Shown piece by piece: positions 57,807-64,000 of a DNA stretch of 64,000 bases. This DNA comes from Niveibacterium microcysteis. GTDB lineage: Bacteria > Pseudomonadota > Gammaproteobacteria > Burkholderiales > Rhodocyclaceae. The translations under genes and the position numbers were made by a program. The stretch spans positions 4,526,001 through 4,590,000 of the forward strand of contig NZ_CP071060.1 of NCBI RefSeq assembly GCF_017161445.1, written 5' to 3'. The notes beneath the pieces are model-generated. The model ran no database searches, was not told the DNA's origin, and saw only the letters and a program-made list of their open reading frames with translations. Each line of letters opens with the position of its first letter. The first letter of the stretch is position 1.

Positions 57807-57953
57807 ATGAGCAACAAAGTCAGAAAGAGCAACAAGGAGCCGAAGAAACAGGCTCAGTTGAGCGCGAAGGAAAAACGCGCGGTCAAACATGACAAGAAAG
57901 CACACAAGGGCGCGCCGCCACCACTGCTGCCGCCGAAACCGAATCAGCCATGA
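57807..57953 (+). CDS. 48-residue highly basic protein
   Basis: Starts MSNKVRKSNKEPKK at 57807 with GAAGGAG 6 bases upstream, and ends PPLLPPKPNQP just before a strong terminator. Nearly a third of its residues are Lys or Arg, with a Pro-rich tail. It has its own ribosome binding site and terminator, so it looks like a real short gene. Function unknown; nucleic-acid binding is possible. Confidence 0.75.
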   Translation: MSNKVRKSNKEPKKQAQLSAKEKRAVKHDKKAHKGAPPPLLPPKPNQP

Positions 57954-57987
57954 AAAAAGGCGCCGCTTGATGCGGCGCCTTTTTTTC
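57953..57987 (+). terminator. Strong intrinsic terminator
   Basis: AAAAAAGGCGCCGC (57953-57966) and GCGGCGCCTTTTTT (57972-57985), a 14-bp stem with 5-base loop, followed by more T. It can serve the small gene and, read the other way, the chemoreceptor gene. Confidence 0.95.
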
Positions 57988-58008
57988 GCCTGAGTGGCGT
58001 AATCGCGC

Positions 58009-59631
58009 TCAGGTTTCGAAGCGCGACACCACGACGTTCAGTCGCGAGGCGATCCGCTCCAGTTCCTGCGTGGCCTGCGCTGTTTCGGTCATGCCCACGC
58101 TGGTCGATTCGACCATGCGGGCCACCTGTTCCACCTGGCCCGCCAGCAGCGTGCTGACATTGCCCTGCTCACGCGTTGCCACCGCCACCTCGGCCACGCG
58201 GCCGCTGGCCTGCTCCGCATCGGAAACGATCTCCCCAAGCATCGTCGCGGAGCGCTCCGCTGCGTCCACCCCCTGCGTTGCCTGCTGCGAAGCGGTGGTC
58301 ATGACGTCGACCGCGCCCTGCGTTTCGGACTGAATCGCCGCCACCATGCGTTCGATCTCCACCGTGGCGTGCGCGGTGCGCTCGGCAAGCTTGCGCACTT
58401 CGTCGGCCACCACCGCGAAGCCACGGCCCTGCTCGCCCGCGCGTGCGGCTTCGATGGCGGCGTTGAGTGCGAGCAGATTGGTCTGCGAGGCAATATCGTT
58501 GATCGAGGCGGCTACAGTGCCGACCTCGTTGGCGCGGGCGCTGAGGCTACCGATGCGCTGCACCGCCTCGGCCACCGTTTCCGACAAGGCGCGCATCTCC
58601 TGCGTTGCCGATTCAACATCGCCCTGCCCCTTGAGGGCCTTCTCCGCAGCGTCGCGCGCATGGTGCTCGGTCTCCTGCGCGTTGTCGGAGATATGCGAAA
58701 TGCTGACAGTGAGTTCCTCCATCGCAGCGGCCATCGACTGTGTCGACTCCGACTGCTCATGCGCGGCACCCGCCACCGCCTGCGAGGTTGCGCTGATCTG
58801 CTGCGACGCGGCACCGAGCCGTTCTGCGTCGGCCGTCAGTTCGGCGATCGTGGTGCGCAGTCGCGTGATCAGCCCGCCAAGCTCGCTCAGCAAGCTCCCA
58901 GGTGCGCTGCCCGCCAACTGCACGCGCAGATCGCCCGACGCCACGCGATGCATCGCGGCCACGGCATCCACCGGCTCACCGCCGATCTGGCGCAGGACCG
59001 AACGGCCGATCACGGTGATCAGCGCGAACACCGCGGCCGACAGCAGCAAGACCACGCCGAGGTTGGTGCCAAGATCGGCGAAGAAGGCCGCATCGATGTC
59101 GTCCACATAGAGCCCGGTGCCGACCACCCAGCCCCACTCCGGCACACCCATCACGTAGGAAATCTTGCGCAGCGGTTCGGTACCACCTGCGCGCGGAAAG
59201 TAGTAGTCGAGGAAGCCGCCCTGCCCTTGCCCCTGGCGGGTGATCTGCTCGATGAAGCGATTGCCCTTCTTGTCCACCTCGTCGATGCGCGGCGTGCCCT
59301 CCCACTCGGTGCGGGGTGGCAGCAACACACATTTGCCGTCGAAGGCATAAACGAAGTAGTACTCCTTGCCGCGGAAGCGCACGCCGCGCAGCGCTTCTTT
59401 TGCCTGCGCCTGTGCCGCTTCTCGGTCGAGCTTGCCATCCTTTTCAAGCTTGACGTAGTAACCGAGCTGGCCATGTGCGGTTTCCACCGCGGCGCTGATC
59501 AGTTCCTTGCGGTGCTCAATGCCGGCCGTGCGTTGCGCATAGGCGCCCCACACGCCCACGGCGAGCATTCCGACCAGGGACGCAACGCCGATTGCGATCA
59601 TCTTGGTCTTGAGTTTTGCACTCGACAGCAT
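58009..59631 (-). CDS. Methyl-accepting chemotaxis protein with Cache sensor
   Basis: 540 aa from ATG at 59631 with AGGAGG upstream. First membrane helix ([20 protein letters not shown], about 11-30); periplasmic single-Cache domain ([58 protein letters not shown]); second helix ([19 protein letters not shown]); HAMP-like segment; and the signalling hairpin tip [20 protein letters not shown] with [17 protein letters not shown]. sCache_2 receptors sense small organic acids or amino acids. No che genes nearby. Confidence 0.95.
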   Translation of the reverse strand: MLSSAKLKTKMIAIGVASLVGMLAVGVWGAYAQRTAGIEHRKELISAAVETAHGQLGYYVKLEKDGKLDREAAQAQAKEALRGVRFRGKEYYFVYAFDGKCVLLPPRTEWEGTPRIDEVDKKGNRFIEQITRQGQGQGGFLDYYFPRAGGTEPLRKISYVMGVPEWGWVVGTGLYVDDIDAAFFADLGTNLGVVLLLSAAVFALITVIGRSVLRQIGGEPVDAVAAMHRVASGDLRVQLAGSAPGSLLSELGGLITRLRTTIAELTADAERLGAASQQISATSQAVAGAAHEQSESTQSMAAAMEELTVSISHISDNAQETEHHARDAAEKALKGQGDVESATQEMRALSETVAEAVQRIGSLSARANEVGTVAASINDIASQTNLLALNAAIEAARAGEQGRGFAVVADEVRKLAERTAHATVEIERMVAAIQSETQGAVDVMTTASQQATQGVDAAERSATMLGEIVSDAEQASGRVAEVAVATREQGNVSTLLAGQVEQVARMVESTSVGMTETAQATQELERIASRLNVVVSRFET

Positions 59632-59778
59632 CGCCTGCCTCCTTGTGGTGATCCGCTCCAGCCCATTGGTTAACGGCCCGGGCGCCACAAACCTGAGCGC
59701 GGAGATCGCCAAGCCGACCTCGGGACGCCAGAAAACAAAAAGGCACCCGAAGGTGCCCCGTCTCGGCGGCGACGCGAG

Positions 59779-60030
59779 CTACTTGGCGCTCTGCCAGGAG
59801 GCGCCCTTGCCGTCGCTGGTGAGCTTGCATTCCACCTTCACGCCCGACACTTCGGCCACGGTACCGGCGGCGGCAAAGCTGCCGGTGTCGCCGTTGAAGC
59901 ATTGCGGCGCCGGCTTCGGTGCCTCGGCAGGTTTGGCCGCCGCCACCGGCTGGGGGGCGGGCGTCGGTTCGGGCGTAGTGGCACAGGCGGCCAGGGCAAG
60001 GCTCAGCAGGATCGCGGCGTTGATGCGCAT
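59779..60030 (-). CDS. Small lipoprotein
   Basis: 83 aa from ATG at 60030, with GGAG upstream. Lipobox LAAC (MRINAAILLSLALAAC, lipid Cys 16), a Pro/Ala linker, and a short C-terminal part with two Cys (CFNGDTGSFAAAGTVAEVSG ... VECKLTSDG). Probably a small disulfide-bonded periplasmic domain. Unknown role. Confidence 0.75.
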   Translation of the reverse strand: MRINAAILLSLALAACATTPEPTPAPQPVAAAKPAEAPKPAPQCFNGDTGSFAAAGTVAEVSGVKVECKLTSDGKGASWQSAK

Positions 60031-60176
60031 TTCAGGCTCCGGTTGAAAGCAGGAATCGAATGAATCCGCGATGGTGCCGAAACGATGTTTCAACTTTGCG
60101 AAGCTCAATGGGTTCAAGCTGCGGGTGTGGCGCGACGTTAACCCGCCAACCCCCGGTCACAGCAGCGCACACCACC

Positions 60177-60965
60177 ATGAGCCTGAGCCAGAACTTCCAC
60201 CGCCTAACCCGCCACGCTGCGCTCGCAATGGCGGCCGCGCTTTGCGCGCCGGCGCTGCACGCCGAAGCGGTGCGATGGGTCAGCGAGCCTTACCCGCCGT
60301 TCAGCTACCTCTCGCCGGAGGGGCCGCGCGGGCTCGCGATTGATTTGGTGCGTGCGGCGCACCGCGAGGCGGGTTACGCCGAGCCCGAGTTCATCTTCAT
60401 GCCTTGGGCGCGGGTACTCGCCGAACTGGCGACCAAGCGGCCGGTGTGCGTTACTGCAATGGCGCGCACGCCAGCGCGCGAGGATGCCTACCGCTGGATT
60501 GGCCCGTTCGTCGCCTCGTTGATGGGTGTGGCAACACGCCGCGATACCGAGCTCGGCAACAACGCGGCAACTGCGCTGGCGGGTCGCAACGTGGTCGCGA
60601 TTCGTGGCGATGTCGCTGCCGAAGCCGCCACACGGTATGGCGCCGAGCCCAGCCGACTCTCGCTTGCAGATGGCCCCGAAAGTGCGCTGCGCATGCTCAC
60701 GGCGGGCCGTGTCGACGCCTGGGTTCACGGCCAGGCCGTCATCCGCTGGACGATCGCCAGCATGAAACTGCGTCAGGACGACTACTCGGTGCAGTTTCCA
60801 CTGCGCATGGGCGACAGCTACTTCGCCTGCAGCAAGGCGGTGCCCGATGCCTACCTTGCGGCGATACAACGCGGCCTGACTGCGCTGCGCCGCGGCAAAC
60901 CAAGCACACCGAGCCGCTACGAGAGCATCGTCAATCCGTACCTCGACGGCTCGATCGGGCCCTGA
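60177..60965 (+). CDS. Periplasmic solute-binding protein (SBP_bac_3 type)
   Basis: 262 aa from ATG at 60177. Signal peptide ends APALHAE. VRWVSEPYPPFSYLSPEGPR, GLAIDLVRAAHREAGYAEPE and DGPESALRMLTAGRVDAWVH follow the family-3 binding-protein pattern. No transporter or sensor gene adjacent. The companion protein at 48.5 kb has the same organisation; some such stand-alone proteins feed chemoreceptors or diguanylate cyclases. Confidence 0.83.
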   Translation: MSLSQNFHRLTRHAALAMAAALCAPALHAEAVRWVSEPYPPFSYLSPEGPRGLAIDLVRAAHREAGYAEPEFIFMPWARVLAELATKRPVCVTAMARTPAREDAYRWIGPFVASLMGVATRRDTELGNNAATALAGRNVVAIRGDVAAEAATRYGAEPSRLSLADGPESALRMLTAGRVDAWVHGQAVIRWTIASMKLRQDDYSVQFPLRMGDSYFACSKAVPDAYLAAIQRGLTALRRGKPSTPSRYESIVNPYLDGSIGP

Positions 60966-60974
60966 AGCAGATGC

Positions 60975-61739
60975 TCACTGGCAGTGCAGCTTGCTGCCGT
61001 TGAGCGTGCAGGCCTGGCCCGCCGCGTTGACGTAGTTGCCGTTGGCAGCCTTGCCGTAGCGGTTGCCGCCCTTGTCCCAGCATGCCGTGGCATCACAACG
61101 CGCGACCGGTCGCCAGGCGGCGTCCTGAATCGCCGCATCACGCTGACGTTCGGCCTCGCGCAGCGCTTCGCGATTCTTCTCGTTTTCGATCCGCTCACGC
61201 TCCTGCGCCGAAGCGCTCACGCTATGCGTGTCGAGTGCAGCAGCGCGGCCCTCTTCGCGATCGCGCTCGAGGCTGCGGTTCTGTGCGTCGATGCCACGTT
61301 CGACGCGCGCCCAGTCTTCGCGCGTGTAGCGGGTGTCCTCGCGCGAGCAGGCCCGCGCCCGCCGCACTTCCTCGCGAATGAAGGCGCGCGCCTTGTCGTC
61401 CAGCGTGATGCTGGTGGAGCGGTTTTCCAGATTGGCGATGTCGCGCTCCGACGGGCAGAACTTCTCCGGCGTGGCAGCGCTTGCTGACGCGGTGTTCGAC
61501 GGCGCCGACGCGGCACCACGCGTCACACCGTCGATGCCCGCAGCGGCGGGGGCGGCATTCACCGCTTGCTGCCGCACACTGCCGGCAGCGCACGGGGTAC
61601 CCGAATAGCTGACCTTGCCCTGCGCATCGGCACACTTATAGACCTCGGCGGCAGCGGGCATCGAGAGGACCAGGCCGCTGGCACACGCAGCGATCAGGCG
61701 TAGCGATAGCAAGGAAGCAAAACGCGTGGTGTGGGGCAC
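60975..61739 (-). CDS. DUF4124-domain secreted protein
   Basis: 254 aa from GTG at 61739, preceded by AAAGGA. A much longer in-frame extension upstream of that GTG is antisense to the next gene and not real. Signal peptide ending MPAAAE; DUF4124 motif VYKCADAQGKVSYSGTPCAA; a long charged coiled-coil-like region (RIENEKNREALREAERQRDA); and a C-terminal Cys module RCDATACWDKGGNRY ... CTLNGSKLHC. Envelope protein of unknown role. Confidence 0.8.
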   Translation of the reverse strand: MPHTTRFASLLSLRLIAACASGLVLSMPAAAEVYKCADAQGKVSYSGTPCAAGSVRQQAVNAAPAAAGIDGVTRGAASAPSNTASASAATPEKFCPSERDIANLENRSTSITLDDKARAFIREEVRRARACSREDTRYTREDWARVERGIDAQNRSLERDREEGRAAALDTHSVSASAQERERIENEKNREALREAERQRDAAIQDAAWRPVARCDATACWDKGGNRYGKAANGNYVNAAGQACTLNGSKLHCQ

Positions 61740-61913
61740 GGGCCCGTCCTTTCCGGGGTGATGACAGATGCGAGCAAGGAAGCTAACGCGCCAGCCGTGC
61801 GGTGCGATGACACCCGCGGCACAGTCGATCACGCCACTGGCTCGCGCGGACATGGCGGTGCCCACCGGCGAATGCCATAGTGCATGGCATCGACAACAAC
61901 GGGAGACGACACG

Positions 61914-63320
61914 ATGACGGGAATGCAGATCGCACGCCGCTGGATGTTCGCGCTCGCCGCGCTCGGACTGGCCAGCGCAGCCGGCGCAGCAACGATCAGC
62001 GGCAGCGCAAGCTACCGCGAACGCATGGCGCTGCCGCCAGGGGCCGTTTTTGAGGCCACGCTGGAAGACGTATCGCGCGCCGATGCACCCGCCACGGTGA
62101 TTGGCCGCGCCCGGCTCGACCCGGCCGGCAGCCCGCCTTTCATGTTCACGATCGAATACGACGGCGCTGCCATCCAGGCCGGGCACCGCTACAGCTTGCG
62201 CGCGAGCGTGAAGAACGACGGACAACTGTTGTTCACGACCGATCGCAGCTATCCGGTACTGCAGGGCAAGGGCGAGGCGCCGGTGCAGATGCTGCTGCGT
62301 CGCACCGGCGATGGCGCGGCGGCCAGCCGTACTGCGCTCGGCAGTCTGCCTGCGTCGTTCGAGGGCACGCTGCCCTGCGCCGATTGCAGCGGCACCCGTT
62401 GGCACCTCGATGTGCTGGCGGACCATAGCTACCGCTTGCGAATTGCCTACGAGGGCAAGCCGTCCGAGCAGCCGTTCGATGAAATCGGTACCTGGACGCT
62501 CTCGCAAGCGCCCACGATCCTCCGCCTGACGACCGGGCAGAGCGAACCGCAGGCCTTCGCGCTCAAAGGCGATGGGCTGCTGACCAAGCTTGACCGCAAA
62601 GGCAAGCCGATCGCCTCGACCCTCAATTACGGCCTCAAACGCCTGCCTGCCTACGCCCCCATCGAACCACGCCTGACACTGACCGGGCTTTACCGCTACA
62701 TGGCCGATGCCGCGACGATCCAGCTCTGCACCACGGGCCAGACGCTGCCGGTGGCCACCGAGGGCGACAACGCAGCGCTTGAACGCGCCTACGGCGAAGC
62801 GCGGACCAGCCCCGGCGCGCCGATGCTGGTGAGCCTGGACGGACGCATTGCAGAACGCCCGCCGATGGAAGGCACCGGCACGCGCGCGACGGTTGTCGTC
62901 GATCAGTTTCATCAGGTGATGCCTGGCGCTGGCTGTGAAACCGCGCTGAAGCCGTCTGCGCCGATCACGACCGCGCTGCAGGAGACGTACTGGAAGCTGA
63001 CACGGCTGGGCGAAGCCGCCGTCGTCGCCAGCGAACGCCAGCGCGAAGCCCACCTCATCCTGCACAAGGACAACCATCGCGTTTCCGGCTCAAGTGGCTG
63101 CAACCGGCTGCTCGGCGGCTACACGCTGGAGGGTGAACAGCTCAGCTTTGGCAACATGGGCAGCACGATGATGGCCTGCGTCGAGGGCATGGAACAAGAG
63201 CAGCGTTTCCTTGCCGCGTTGCAGCAGGTGGCGCGCTGGCAGATCAAGCAAGGGCAGCTCACGCTGCTGGACGCCAGCGGCAAGCCACTTGCGCGCTTCG
63301 AGGCCGTCGCCCTGCGCTGA
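61914..63320 (+). CDS. YbaY-NlpE-META three-domain envelope protein
   Basis: 468 aa from ATG at 61914 with GGGAG upstream. Signal peptide ending SAAGAA. Domain 1 (about 30-125): YbaY-like, ISGSASYRERMALPPGAVFE, VIGRARLDPAG. Domain 2 (about 145-250): NlpE N-terminal type, ASFEGTLPCADCSGTRWHLD, with its CxxC. Domain 3 (about 365-468): META/HslJ, ETYWKLTRLGEAAV, VSGSSGCNRLLGGYTLEGEQ and MACVEGMEQEQRFL. NlpE relates to Cpx envelope stress and copper; META/HslJ to envelope stability. The three together in one chain suggest a stress-related periplasmic protein. Confidence 0.88.
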   Translation: MTGMQIARRWMFALAALGLASAAGAATISGSASYRERMALPPGAVFEATLEDVSRADAPATVIGRARLDPAGSPPFMFTIEYDGAAIQAGHRYSLRASVKNDGQLLFTTDRSYPVLQGKGEAPVQMLLRRTGDGAAASRTALGSLPASFEGTLPCADCSGTRWHLDVLADHSYRLRIAYEGKPSEQPFDEIGTWTLSQAPTILRLTTGQSEPQAFALKGDGLLTKLDRKGKPIASTLNYGLKRLPAYAPIEPRLTLTGLYRYMADAATIQLCTTGQTLPVATEGDNAALERAYGEARTSPGAPMLVSLDGRIAERPPMEGTGTRATVVVDQFHQVMPGAGCETALKPSAPITTALQETYWKLTRLGEAAVVASERQREAHLILHKDNHRVSGSSGCNRLLGGYTLEGEQLSFGNMGSTMMACVEGMEQEQRFLAALQQVARWQIKQGQLTLLDASGKPLARFEAVALR

Positions 63321-63399
63321 TCGCCGGGTAACGATTGGTCGCAAAGTCCCGTGGGCCCGACAGCACGGGCCCGCGGCGCATCCGCGGTAGACTGGCGCG

Positions 63400-64000
63400 A
63401 TGCCCGTTGTTGCCAACCCGCGCGCGCAAGGCCCGCTGCGCGTAGCCCTTGTCGTCTCGCTCGTCCTGCACGCAGTGATCCTGTTCGCACCGGTGCGCGG
63501 CCCGAAGCCCGCCTCGCCGCCGAGCCGGCTCACGACACGGCTCGCGCCGCGCATTGCCAAAGCGCCAGAGCCCGCGCCCGAGCCGACACCCCAGGTCGCA
63601 CCGCAGGCGAGCCCCCGTGCGCCGCAGCGCAACGTGATCACGCGCAAGCACGACGCAGCACCGGCGGCCGCCACGGTGCCGAAGTTCACGCAGGCCGAAC
63701 GCGACGAGATGAACGGCTTCCTGCAATCACTGGAATCCGAAGCGCGTGCCCAGCCGAGCCTGGCGCAGCGTTCGCTCGCGATGGCGCGGCAGATCGGGCG
63801 GGAGACGGCAGCCGAGTCGGACGACAGCGCCGTGTCGCTGGAACGTATCGAAAACAGCCCGCCGGTCAATCCGTTCAGCCTCGAGATGTATCTCGACGCG
63901 CTGGTGACCAAACTCAACCGCAGCGCATCGCATGTGAAGGACGAGCGTCGCCAGGTCGGCTATCGCAAGGCGGCGGTGCAACTGCGTCTGAACCCCGATG
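63400..64000 (+). CDS. TonB-like protein (3' end outside the window)
   Basis: 200 codons of an open frame from ATG at 63400, running off the end. One N-terminal helix (RVALVVSLVLHAVILFAPV) with the S-x-x-x-H-x-x-x-L-F pattern of TonB anchors, a Pro/Arg/Ala-rich region (PEPAPEPTPQVAPQASPRAP), then helical PKFTQAERDEMNGFLQSLES. The last codons (GYRKAAVQLRLNPD) look like the beginning of a TonB C-terminal domain. It probably transduces proton motive force to an outer-membrane receptor. Confidence 0.75.
   Translation, partial: MPVVANPRAQGPLRVALVVSLVLHAVILFAPVRGPKPASPPSRLTTRLAPRIAKAPEPAPEPTPQVAPQASPRAPQRNVITRKHDAAPAAATVPKFTQAERDEMNGFLQSLESEARAQPSLAQRSLAMARQIGRETAAESDDSAVSLERIENSPPVNPFSLEMYLDALVTKLNRSASHVKDERRQVGYRKAAVQLRLNPD

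Noticed and set aside
58369..59673. 434-codon plus-strand frame
   Set aside because: Antisense of the chemoreceptor gene, no motif.
60975..63077. 700-residue extension of the DUF4124 gene
   Set aside because: The extra N-terminal 446 residues are antisense to the YbaY-NlpE-META gene; the GTG at 61739 with a signal peptide behind it is the better start.

Overview
The window is high-GC, gene-dense chromosomal DNA from a Gram-negative bacterium. The gene set (outer-membrane proteins, type II secretion GspA/GspB, EttA, HflX, class A PBP, octahaem cytochrome, KatG, many lipoproteins) points to a betaproteobacterium, most likely of the Rhodocyclales. The order is an inference from gene content; no rRNA or tRNA gene is present to settle it. 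The high GC produces many long antisense open frames, which are left out.

Layout. 0-6.4 kb: the end of uvrA, rtcB, a lipoprotein pectate lyase, regulators, an SDR and an MFS transporter. 6.4-11 kb: a Pls/PosA-type NRPS-like synthetase with its phosphopantetheinyl transferase. 11.2-13.2 kb: a Tsx-like channel convergent with an adenine/adenosine deaminase, a purine-salvage pair. 13.4-19.3 kb: a large lipoprotein, then a vWA lipoprotein - ECF sigma - anti-sigma-like operon. 19.3-22.5 kb: carbonic anhydrase, EttA and an MNT/HEPN-type nucleotidyltransferase pair. 22.6-26.2 kb is a decayed, mobile-looking stretch: a HipA/YjjJ remnant, two secreted proteins bracketed by 25-bp inverted repeats, and a frameshifted Mrr-like gene. 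26.2-28.8 kb: a DUF4124 protein, an SPFH/ribbon-helix-helix operon and an orphan gene preceded by two strong palindromes. 29-41.5 kb: KatG, PBP1A, a LysR/quinone reductase pair with a clear operator, an octahaem cytochrome with a TPR partner, an AraC-GyrI regulator and a GH12 glucanase.

41.5-55.1 kb mixes housekeeping genes (polyamine-binding protein, HflX, amidase, SlyD) with polymorphic-toxin material: an HNH/AHH-type nuclease followed by its Imm11 immunity protein, and about 8.5 kb further on two more Imm11 paralogues, divergent and without a toxin. 55.2-64 kb: GspB/GspA, a tiny basic protein, a Cache chemoreceptor, a periplasmic binding protein, envelope proteins including a YbaY-NlpE-META fusion, and a TonB-like gene running off the end.

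The parts most worth a second look are the toxin/immunity group, the inverted-repeat cassette at 23.5-25.2 kb, and the double-palindrome leader at 28.0-28.1 kb. No CRISPR array, tRNA, rRNA, complete insertion sequence or prophage was seen.
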